NCBI GenBank assembly: GCA_013350335.1
Contig: CM023534.1
Location: 16,263,302 to 16,327,301 of the forward strand
Direction: 5' to 3'
DNA: 64,000 nucleotides
DNA from: Chimonanthus salicifolius
Taxonomy: Eukaryota > Streptophyta > Magnoliopsida > Laurales > Calycanthaceae
Part shown: in pieces, positions 24,644 through 34,024 of the stretch
How positions within the stretch are numbered: the first letter of the stretch is position 1
Layout: the number at the start of each line of letters is the position of its first letter
Program-made: the position numbers and the translations under genes
The notes under the pieces: model-generated
The model's input: the letters and a program-made list of their open reading frames with translations, nothing else
What the model was told of the DNA's origin: nothing
Database searches by the model: none

Positions 24644-24655
24644 TCCTACCCTCTT
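24644..24655 (-). other. Polypurine tract of the chromovirus
   Basis: In minus sense this reads aagagggtagga, directly before the 3' LTR start TGTAAT. Its position and purine content fit the primer for plus-strand DNA synthesis. One T interrupts it. Confidence 0.75.
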
Positions 24656-24678
24656 AAAAGAAAATTTCGTCCCGAAAT

Positions 24679-26133
24679 TTAAGACGAACACTTACCTCCT
24701 TGGTCAGTAAACAAACCAGGGTACAGCTTCTGCATCATCGATTCAGGTTCCCACGTCTCATGTTGCACGTCGCGATATTGCCACAGTACTCGCATTAGAG
24801 GTATAGACTTCCTCCTGAGCTCTTGAGTCCGACGCTCTAGAATCTTGACTGGTGCTTCTTCAAAAGTTAAGTCCTCTGACACTTCAATCTCTTCAAAACT
24901 GATCACATGCGACGGGTCAGGCTCGTACTTCCTTAGCATAGACACGTGGAACGTACTATGCACTCTCTCCAAAGCCTGAGGAAGATCCAACTGATAGGCC
25001 ACTTCACCTATCCTCTTCAAGATCTCAAAGGGTCCAACATATCGAGGTGATAGTTTTCCCTTGCGCCCGAACCGCTGCACTCCATGACGTGGTACCACAC
25101 GTAAGAAAACTCGGTCGCCAACTGTAAACTCCAAAGGTCGTCGCCTTTTGTCAGCATAACTCTTTTGTCTGCTCTGGGCTGTCTTGAGACGCTGTCTGAT
25201 CACTTCAACTTGCTCTGACGTCTCACGCACTAGATCAGGTCCTAGTAGCGCTTTGTCTCCTACCTCTGTCCAACAAAGAGGTGACCTGCAAGGTCTACCA
25301 TACAGAGCCTCGTAGGGTGCTATCTGCACACTGGAGTGATAACTGTTGTTGTAGACGAACTCGATCAAAGGCAAGTGATCTTCCCAACTTCCCCGCATAT
25401 CCATCACACAAGCCCTTAGCATATCCTCTAAAGTTTGAATGGTTCTCTCTGACTAACCGTCCGTCTGAGGGTGAAAAGCAGTGCTGAAGCACAGCTTAGT
25501 CCCCAACTCCTCTTGCAATCCTTGCCAAAACCTTGACACGAACCTCGGGTCTCTATCAGATACAATGGATACAGGCACTCCATGCAATCTGACTATCTCC
25601 TTCAAGTACAGTCTGCTTAGAGTAGCCAAAGAATCCGTCTTCTTGATCGGTAGAAAGTGAGCTGACTTCGTCAATCGATCGACTATTACCCAAATAGCGT
25701 TGTTCTTTTTAGGAGACTTAGGAAAACCAGTTACAAAATCCATCGTGATATGCTCCCACTTCCATTCAGCCACTTCCAAAGGTTACATCTTTCCGCCAGG
25801 TCGTTGATGTTCCGCCTTCACTTGTTGACAAGTTAGGCACTTGGATACAAAATCTGCTACCTCGCGCTTCATACCTTTCCACCAGAAAAGTCGCCGCAAG
25901 TCACGATACATCTTCGTACCACCGGGATGCACTGCAAAGCGAGATCGATGAAAGTGATCAAGCACCTTTCTCCTGCACTCGTCCGACTTTGGCACAAATA
26001 GTCTATCCTTGAAAGTAAGACTTCTGTCCGCTTTGATCTTCCAATCCTCTAAAGTTGCTCCTCCTGAAAGCTGAGTTGCCAACTCTTTCGCTTCTGGGTC
26101 GCTCTGTTGTCCTTCCAACACCAATCCAACTAC
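24679..26133 (-). pseudogene. Chromovirus integrase and chromodomain region with two internal stops
   Basis: One reading frame continues from RT/RNase H. From 26133 downward it shows the zinc-binding H-H-C-C module (HFHRSRFAVHPGGTKMYRDL ending in KCLTCQQVK). The DDE core follows ([15 protein letters not shown] with the first D, then [10 protein letters not shown] with the second D). The C-terminal part ([20 protein letters not shown] carrying the E, then [10 protein letters not shown]) ends in a chromodomain-like stretch ([20 protein letters not shown]). In-frame stops at 25783-25785 (TAA) and 25453-25455 (TAG) stand where relatives have glutamine (before PLEVAEWKW and SERT). Integration of the cDNA and, through the chromodomain, targeting to silent chromatin are the expected roles. 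This copy is dead. Confidence 0.92.
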
Positions 26134-27561
26134 CTAGGGTTGCAGAACCAAACTATGGATTCTTGCTGACCCGCTTCCTTCGATCAGCTCCAGATCGTAC
26201 TCGGACAAAACTTCGAGCATCTTCCATTGCAAGGATGCCATCCTCGCTACGTCGTTGTGAGACTTCCGGCTCAAGGCATCGGCCACCACGTTGGCTTTCT
26301 CCGGGTGATAGGAGAGACTGAAGTCATAATCTCCCAAGTACTCCATCCACCTACGCTGCCTCATATTCAAGTCTTTTTGAGTGAAGATATACTTGAGGCT
26401 ATGGTGATCAGAAAACACGTTGAACTTCTCACCATATAAGTAATGTCTCCACAATTTCAACGAGAATACAACGGCTGCCAACTCCAAATCATGAGTCGGG
26501 TAGTTCTGCTCATGTCCCTTCAATTGCCTGGAACCATAAGCTACTACCTTCCCCTCTTGCATTAGTACACAACCTAAACCAAACTTGGACGCGTCGTAAT
26601 AAACATTGTAACCTCGTCCTTGCTCGGGTATCACCAATACTGGAGACGTCGTCAACTTCTCCTTCAGCTCCTGGAATGCTTTCTCACAAGCTTCGCTCCA
26701 CTCGAACTTGACGTTCTTCCTCGTCAGCCGAGTCATCGGTACCGCGATCTGAGAGAAGTGCCGGATAAACTTTCGGTAATATCCTGCTAATCCCAGAAAG
26801 CTCCGGATCTCGAACACGCTCTTGGGACTCTCCCAAGTCTTCACGGTCTCTACCTTTGCTGGATCTACCGAGATTCCTCCTGGAGACACCACATGTCCCA
26901 GAAATTGCACTTGAGTCAACCAAAACTCACACTTGCTCAGCTTAGCGAACAGCTGATGCTCCCGAAGAGTCTGAAGAACAATCCGCAGATGACGCTCATG
27001 TTCCTCTTCTGATGACGAAAAGATCAAGATATCATCGATGAAGACTATCACGAACTCTCGTAGATACGGTCGAAACACGCGATTCATCAAGTCCATGAAC
27101 ATGGCTGGCGCGTTCGTCAAAGCGAAAGGCATCACAACAAACTCGTACAAGCCATACTGCGTCCGAAAAGCAGTCTTTGGAATATCTTCCTCTCGAATCC
27201 GCAACTGATGGTAACCCGGCCTCAAATCGATTTTCGAAAAACACTTCGATCCCCTCAAAAGATCAAAGAGGTCGTCTATTCTAGGCAACGGATACTTATT
27301 CTTAATAGTTACCTGGTTAAGCCGCCGGTAATCTATATACATCCTCATCGATCCATCCTTCTTTTTCACAAAGAGAGCAGGTGCGCCCCACGACGAGTTG
27401 CTCTGACGGATAAAACCAAGACTAAGAAGCTCCTCTACCTGCGTAGCTAGCTCTCTCTGCTCTGCCGGCGCCATCCGATAAGGTGCCATGGAAATTGGAG
27501 ATGTTCCTGGCTGTAGGTCTATAACAAACTCTATCTCTCGGCGTGGAGGTAGCCCAGCCAA
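26134..27561 (-). pseudogene. Chromovirus reverse transcriptase and RNase H (open 475 codons, cut off by stops on both sides)
   Basis: RT starts with [20 protein letters not shown] and contains [20 protein letters not shown], the [10 protein letters not shown] block and the catalytic FIDDILIFS. RNase H follows with [16 protein letters not shown], then [20 protein letters not shown], and the last catalytic D in [16 protein letters not shown] appears where relatives usually have M-C-IDYR. Translation into this frame is blocked by TAG at 27562-27564, between FMDVFPD and LAGLPP. It is blocked again by TAG at 26134-26136 before integrase. There is no methionine start of its own, as expected for part of a polyprotein. 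Confidence 0.95.
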
Positions 27562-28398
27562 CTAGTCAGGAAAAACATCCATAAACTCACACACCACCCG
27601 AGGAGCAACAGACCCTACACCACCTACATCTTCCCAACCCATGCTTGCCACCACACTACCGGGATACGCCCTAAGGCCAGAGAAAATGACTCTCATCCTC
27701 TCATAGGGTACCAACTTCTCCATAAACCTCTCACCGGTTGAGGAGACCCCATGAATTCTCCTCTGAGAGCAGTCTATCAAGACTCCAAAAACAGACAACC
27801 AATCCACACCAAGGATGATGTCAAAATCCGTCATTTCCAGAACCAGAAAATCATAGGACAACTCCACTCCACTAATCTTCAAAACACAAGATCTACACTC
27901 TTGGTTTGCCAAAGCCTTCTTACCCAAAGATGAAACTACCATTAGTGGGTTAACTACTTCTACCGGTTTCAAACCCAATCTAACACAACAAGTTCTAGAG
28001 ATAAAGAAATGCGAAGCACCGGTATCAAACAACACTCGAGCCAAAAAACTTAAAAGATTAAGAGTACCTTCCATCACCGTGTTCTCCATCGGTTCCTCCT
28101 TCTGAGTCCCTAAAGAGTAGACTCTCCCTTGAGGACGCCCTCGTCCTCTCCCCTGATCGTTCCGAGGTGGTCCGTTCTTCGGTGTCGCTGATCCTCTGGA
28201 AGCCTGCTGAGAACCTCTGCCGACAGATGGCTGCGCCACAGAGTAGGAAACTCCTGCGCCTTGCGAAGGTGCCGCTTTACCAGAAAAAGGACAATCCTTG
28301 AACAGGTGCCCGGTTTGCTGGCAGTGAAAGCAAGCCCTCTCCCTCCTTTGGATTGGCAGAACTTGGAAGTATGCCCTGGCTGATTGCAGGTGTAGCAC
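27562..28398 (-). pseudogene. Chromovirus second zinc knuckle and aspartic protease region
   Basis: The frame reads CFHCQQTGHLFKDC (CCHC knuckle) near 28330, then a basic G/R/P-rich linker. The protease active site VLFDTGASHFFIS follows at about 28032-27994, and ILGVDWLSVF after it. It is one base out of frame with gag; the shift falls near 28340. Most chromoviruses read gag-pol as one frame, so this looks like a decay frameshift. It ends in a stop at 27562-27564. The protease would cut Gag-Pol into mature proteins. Confidence 0.9.
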
Positions 28399-29213
28399 AC
28401 GATTGGCCGAGAGTCAGACCGACTGGATTGGCCCACACTGGGTTGGCTCTTCCTGAAGAAAGGCTTCTTCTGCTGATTGAACCTTGCCTTCTTGTCAGAA
28501 GAAGGTTTCTTAGAGCTGTCAATGCTCCGGTTGATAAAGTCCACCGCTTCCACCTTCGAAGCGCGCTCGATGATCTCCTCCAGAGTGTTGAACACTAGGC
28601 CGGCCACTTGCCGCTGCAGGAAGGGTCTGAGTCCGTTCTCGAAATGCTGGATCTTCTCCTCCTCATTGGCTGCAATCCACGGCACAAACTGCATCAGGTC
28701 GATGTAGCGCATGGCATACTGTGCCACTGTATCTGAACCCTGCTGAATGTTGAGGAACTCTCTCTTCCTCGCCTCCTTCACCGTCTTTGGAAAGTAACGG
28801 GCCAGAAAGGCTGCAAAAAACTCCTCCCAAGTCATTGGCTCGTGATTACGAACCAAGCTCTTCGCCTCCCACCATTCGTAGGCGTTCCCTTCGAGCTGAT
28901 AGGTCGCCAAGGTCACACGTAAGTCGTCAGCGTTCGCTAGGGTGTTAAGGATGCCGCTAATCTGGGTTAGCCAGTTCCTCGCAGCGCTGGGGTCCTCTGT
29001 TCCCGAGAAGCTAGTCGGGTTCAGACGTTTGAACTCTTTCAGAGCCGAGGTGGCTCTCTCCTCTGGTGTTTGGACTGGCGGACGTCGCATATTTTCAGCT
29101 ATCTGCTGAAATGCTTCTACTGCCGCTCTTATCGCCTCGTTAGGTAGGTTACGGGGTGGAAGACCAGTCCTCCTCCTACGAAAGTTGGCTCGGTTTGCGT
29201 TGGGTCCTGACAT
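28110..29213 (-). CDS. Chromovirus Gag (capsid-nucleocapsid), altered C-terminus
   Basis: It starts MSGPNANRANFRRRRTGLPP. The capsid-type retrotrans_gag domain lies around residues 65-200 (FKRLNPTSFSGTEDPSAARN, YEWWEA, MTWEEFFAAFLARYFPKTVK, FLNIQQG). A first CCHC knuckle follows (CYTCNQPGHTSKFC, about residue 277). After that the frame leaves the homologous reading near 28340 and runs about 75 residues of unrelated sequence to the stop at 28110. The ATG is about 200 bp downstream of the extra ORF. Gag forms the virus-like particle. This version keeps one of the two knuckles. Confidence 0.9.
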   Translation of the reverse strand: MSGPNANRANFRRRRTGLPPRNLPNEAIRAAVEAFQQIAENMRRPPVQTPEERATSALKEFKRLNPTSFSGTEDPSAARNWLTQISGILNTLANADDLRVTLATYQLEGNAYEWWEAKSLVRNHEPMTWEEFFAAFLARYFPKTVKEARKREFLNIQQGSDTVAQYAMRYIDLMQFVPWIAANEEEKIQHFENGLRPFLQRQVAGLVFNTLEEIIERASKVEAVDFINRSIDSSKKPSSDKKARFNQQKKPFFRKSQPSVGQSSRSDSRPIVCYTCNQPGHTSKFCQSKGGRGLAFTASKPGTCSRIVLFLVKRHLRKAQEFPTLWRSHLSAEVLSRLPEDQRHRRTDHLGTIRGEDEGVLKGESTL

Positions 29214-29414
29214 CTGTTATTTACACTTGTAAACATCATTAACTAATTTTAAGATTTTTACCAAAGTAGAAGACACAAGTTGCAACAATCTCATTAGAAT
29301 TCATTTGAAATTTCAAATACAAGTACAAGGGTTAGTAGGGTATGAAAACCCTTCAAAACAAAAACTCAACCCTTACAAAACAAAACTCCCCGATTGCCCC
29401 TAACAAACACTGAT

Positions 29415-29912
29415 CTAATTCCCTGAAAAAGATCCTTCCTCACCACCAAAGTAATAAAAGTTGTCTGGGCAGGTCTCAGACTTGTGCCCGAACACCCCAC
29501 AAGTTAAACAAGGTATAATCCCCGGTCCTCCTACATAAGGACAATTGGTTCTGCCACTCCCATGTCCGCGGAGGTCGCAAACAGGGCAAATGACATTGGG
29601 TGGATAGGGGCAATAGATGAAGTTGTGCCCTGCCTGATTGCAGAGCTTACACATCTCATCTTGGTACTCGTCCAATGGAGAAGTAGCCGGAACATACTCG
29701 GGTGAACCGTTCTCCCCCACCGACTCCTCAGGAATTGGGATATCTCCCTCTTCCTCCACAGGTTCAGCACCCACGTGGTACTCTGGGGATGCCACTACTA
29801 TCTCCTCTCCTGGTGCAACCTCATCGAGACTTGGCGCACCAGAGTCGTCTGAAGAATCTACGACAACAGGGTCGCTAGGTGTCCCCTGGAAGTACTCTGT
29901 GTTGCCTGACAT
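29415..29912 (-). CDS. Extra ORF upstream of gag: acidic protein with three CCHC-like zinc knuckles
   Basis: An intact 165-codon frame (ATG at 29912, TAG at 29415-29417) lies between the PBS and gag, in the same sense as gag. Residues 1-85 are very acidic (VVDSSDDSGAPSLDE, VEEEGDIPIPEE). Residues about 87-155 hold three cysteine modules: CKLCNQAGHNFIYCPY, CPVCDLRGHGSGRTNCPY and CLTCGVFGHKSETCPD. The first and third fit C-x2-C-x4-H-x4-C; the second has two extra residues before its last cysteine. The frame is undamaged although pol is riddled with stops. Like Gag it begins MSG. It is not Gag: there is no capsid domain. A role in RNA binding is inferred from the knuckles only. Confidence 0.8.
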   Translation of the reverse strand: MSGNTEYFQGTPSDPVVVDSSDDSGAPSLDEVAPGEEIVVASPEYHVGAEPVEEEGDIPIPEESVGENGSPEYVPATSPLDEYQDEMCKLCNQAGHNFIYCPYPPNVICPVCDLRGHGSGRTNCPYVGGPGIIPCLTCGVFGHKSETCPDNFYYFGGEEGSFSGN

Positions 29913-29992
29913 ATCTGTATCACCAAACAGGAAGATGTCAAAAACAATAGCAAGACTAGGGCAAAAACAAGTCTAACTAGAGTTGAACCTAC

Positions 29993-30004
29993 GCTCTGAT
30001 ACCA
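29993..30004 (-). other. Primer binding site, initiator tRNA-Met
   Basis: In minus sense this reads TGGTATCAGAGC, three bases after the 5' LTR end. It is complementary to the 3' end of plant initiator tRNA-Met, the usual primer of Ty3/gypsy elements. Confidence 0.93.
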
Positions 30005-30007
30005 AGT

Positions 30008-33000
30008 TGTCACGCCCCGACCCGACCAGTGGGCCCGGAACGCGACTGGTTTCTTTTTTTTTTGAAAGATAAACTAAATCACAAGCATTCTTACTGGGCC
30101 GGATCAACAGTTAGGCCCAGGGGTTACACATCAGCCCGTTAAGTGGACTCAAACATGTACCATATGCCTGCCCCATAAACAAAGCAATAACAACACATAG
30201 AGTAAACAAGATCAACCATTAATTCATCATTTCAAAATATTGATTAATCATTCATAATATTGTCTCAAATGGCAACATAGCCGATTACAACATTTAATCA
30301 TAAATTAAGTACCACATCTGGTACTTAATTAAAAGACAACGATTCTAAGAACCAACAGAAAAGATCAGGGCATTCCTCTCCGGGGGAATCCCAAACACTG
30401 CTTTAGCTCAAACGCCCTAAGCCTGAAAGAGAGGGTCCTCCTCCTCGGGTTCATCGCCTGAAAGGTGAGTGGTGTGAGCTAACTAGCCCAGTGAAGGATA
30501 ATTAACAATGCACATTAAGCAAATAATAAAACAGGTTAACAACAGTTCAATATCACATGCTTGATAACAGTAAGCATAATCTTAAATCAGATAATAACAT
30601 CATCAACTATCAATCACTGCCATTATCCACCGTAACGCCTGCCGACTACACTGAGACCAGTATTAAGTCCCGACACGGTCAAAATACATCCTTGCAAATA
30701 CATCTCCGGCTCTTAAACTTAGCTGATACTGACACCCTCAAGTCAGCAACTGACGACAGCATGGTCCGCCCATGGTCCAGTAGACATAAACCATCTCTCA
30801 TATGGCCGATATTGGTTCAATAGCCCAGGTACGTGGAAGCAGTCTTACATACACATACGGTCAACACCGTAATATCAAATCATCACAGCACTCTTACCAT
30901 AGTGCATCATGTATAGGTACATGAGTGGGTTCATCAAAACCGAAACCACTCATTGCTCAAAATAACACCTGTTTACAAAATCTGCAGAGTTAAGTTCCCT
31001 CACCGTGATCATGTGGTTTCGCGGTCTCTGTCAAACAACATACAAGTGCACAATCAATATACATATCAGATACGTACATATACGTGGCATTTGAAAATCA
31101 CACGTTTTCCCACAAAATATCCAGAGTTCATGGAAATGAGTCTCCTACTTGGTTTCAAGCCTTTTTAAATCATCCACAAGATAATAATATAATAATAAAA
31201 AGGGGCTCAGTCCAAACTCATATTGTCTTCTGGGCATTGACTAGATTGACTCATTGAGTGAGGTCTAGATCCTCGGGTCACTTCTCTGTTCTCTTTTGGA
31301 TAGGACCAGAACTGACATTTTGAGTAAGCCTCGAGGTCACCCAGTGCCCGACTATAGTGCCGGCCTGAAAGTGAATCACTCAGTTCCCGACTAATGTCGG
31401 ACTGAAAGCGGATACAATAATATTTACACTATAAATAATAAGAGAAAGGGGTTAGTACAGTTTTATTTAATAAGAGGGGGTATAAATCATCACATCACAT
31501 AATCTAACCAAATAATAAATTTATTTTTTTTGAATAAAATAATAATATTTAATTATTTAATTATTTATTCATTTTTTTTTCTTCGATGGGAACCAACATT
31601 TGAAATCATAAGCAACTATATTCTTAAATAAAAAAATATATATTTTTTTGGAATAAAATAATAATATTAATTATTTAATTATTTATTCATTTTTTTTTCT
31701 TTCGATGGGAACCAACATTTGAAAATATGAGCAACCATAATATCAAATAAATTTTTTTTTTTTATAAAATATTAATATTTTTTTTTTCTTTCTTCCTCTT
31801 CCCCGTTCACTGTCTGTTGCGGACAGTGAACGGCCGGTGAACAGTAAAACCGAAAATAGGAAATGGGCTATTTTCTGGACTCGATTTTTACATCTGACCG
31901 GTCCGATGGATTCCTCCGGGAGTCCTCTTTCCACAGGAAGAGGTTTGGAGCTTTGAAACTCAGTGAGCCATCCAATCTTAACACCGGAAGCTCACTGATA
32001 CGAGGAACCCTAAAATTTTCCCTAAATTTTTGAAATCGATTTTCTCACTGAAATCAGAGCCAAATTCAAAAATTTTTTATTCCAAATCGGTCGAAATTGA
32101 AAGGGGAATGTAGTGGTTACCTTTGATTGAGTTTCTGGGCTGAAATCCAGATTTTTTTTCTGAAAATCTCTTCTAAGTTACTGTTACAAAAGAGGGTCGG
32201 CCGACTGGGTTTTACAGAGAGAGAGAAGGGAGAAGAGAAGAAGGTTTGTGGGAGTTAAAACCGATCAAAGGAGGCCGGTTTATATAGGTTTTTCGGCCGG
32301 GAAATCCGGCACGCGCGATGGGACGGGACGTCGGAAAATCACCGGAAAATCGGGCAGCAGGGGCATGCGCCTGCGGCTGAGACGCTGCTACAGTAAACCG
32401 CAGGCTTACTTTTGCAGATCAGCCCTCCATATTTTCCATTTTTGCAAAAAGGGCCTCATTTTGATAAAAATTGGATTTTTAAATAAAAAAATAATTTTAA
32501 AAGCTCAAAAATTTAATCCAACCTTACGGATAGGTTGGGTTTTAAAAATCTTAATCACCATAAAAATTTCAGATTTTATCTCTTATTAAAAATCATTTAT
32601 TTAAATAAAAACCATAAATTTACACTATTTACTTAAATAAAGAATTGTTAAAATAAACAATTTAGAAACATCATTTTGAGATGAAATGAAATATCTAAAA
32701 TGGTCTACCATAAAATATAAATTTCAAATTTTATTTCATTTTCAAAACCCTTTAAAATAATTAATACTCCCTTTCGGGGTTTTGACGGGCGATATTTAAA
32801 TATCATTTTCTGAAAATAATTTTATTTTAAAATCAGAAATGTAAATCCTTCATTAAGGAAAACATTATTCACCAATAATATTCACAAAATCACACAATTT
32901 ATAAAAATATACACAACAAGTGGTAAATTACCAAAATGCCCCTCCAGCTCGACGAGCTGAATCACTGAGTTTTCGGGCTCAGATCGGGCCAAACTTGGGC

Positions 33001-33092
33001 TTTCCTCGAAGCCCTAACCAAAAACCTCAAGATCAACCTGTTAAACAAGATTAACGAGATAAAACTCGCCTAATCTGGGGTAGGGCATTACA
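30008..33092 (-). repeat. 5' LTR of the chromovirus (right copy)
   Basis: 3085 bp, starting (plus strand) TGTCACGCCCCGACCC and ending ttaca. It is nearly identical to 21583-24643. It has a few small insertions, for example an extra block of about 20 bp near 32727-32748 and longer A/T runs near 31630. It contains the element's promoter. Confidence 0.93.
32279..32288 (-). promoter_or_regulatory. Likely TATA box of the chromovirus 5' LTR
   Basis: In minus sense this reads cctatataaa, followed about 30-60 bp downstream by a pyrimidine-rich stretch (aaccttcttctcttctccct) typical of a plant transcript leader. It is conserved in the other LTR. Confidence 0.55.
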
Positions 33093-34024
33093 CAAATAGA
33101 AAATGTCACATATGATCTACCTAACATTTATCATCAATCAATCTCATCAACATCAGAATTCCACATCAGAAATGAAGTAGACTTTATTACATCCTCCTGT
33201 ATTTCAAACAAATACCATAAAGAGTTTGTTATATCGCATGTTCATACGTACAATATCTACTAAGCTAAACATAAGATCCCAATATTGGGTAGATAGCTAG
33301 AGGGTTTCTACCCTTCACTACAGCTGAAGGTCCTCTTGTCCTTCGTCCCCCGGGGTTCCTGTTTCGTAAGGGGTGTGAGCTTTACAAACTCAGTGGACAG
33401 AAAACAACAACAAGCTCTAGATAATAAAGCGTATTATCAGCATAATAAACATGTTATCAAACAACAATTTATATATTTAGAAATCATGCAGATAATGTCA
33501 ACACAGTTATCCACCATGAAATGTCCTTCCTTTCTCAAAAAGATACCCCAGCTAAACGACATTTACGACTCTTCCCTAGCCGCAAGTAATACATTTCCTA
33601 CACCACCGACAAATTCATGCTCAGTGCTTGCTTCACAAAACCCTTATTTTAAATACACCTCATACCAATGCCCTACATCATACCAATGCCCTACATGAGA
33701 TAGATACTTCATACATTGGTGTGAGGTAATTTGATATGCACAGTACAGCAATCAATATGCACATCAACACATGTATTTAAACATAATTGTCAACCCACAT
33801 AATATCTCTCACACATATGATCATAATAACCTCACTCTGTTAATATAGATTCTTAAGCCCTCCCGCATGGAATCATAATACAAATATCAGCAATCAGCAT
33901 TTAACTATACTATGCTGGAAAACTAAGCACAGATTAAAAGCCCACCAACGGGTTATATTATAACACAAATAAGTGTTACTATTCTCTCTAAATCGGGTAC
34001 GTCTACCCTATACTCATTATTTAT

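Larger units (their letters stand above)
21583..33092 (-). mobile_element. Full-length Ty3/gypsy chromovirus, Tekay/Del-like, 11.5 kb
   Basis: Two LTRs (21583-24643 and 30008-33092) enclose about 5.4 kb. The element is flanked by the 5-bp duplication caaat (21578-21582 and 33093-33097) and ends TG..CA. On the minus strand the order is LTR, PBS for initiator tRNA-Met, an extra zinc-knuckle ORF, gag, protease, RT/RNase H, integrase with C-terminal chromodomain, PPT, LTR. The PR-RT-RH-INT order and chromodomain place it among the chromoviruses. LTRs over 3 kb suggest the Tekay/Del lineage. It cannot encode its full polyprotein: there is one frameshift and there are four in-frame stops. The LTRs differ by scattered substitutions and small indels. 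Confidence 0.93.
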
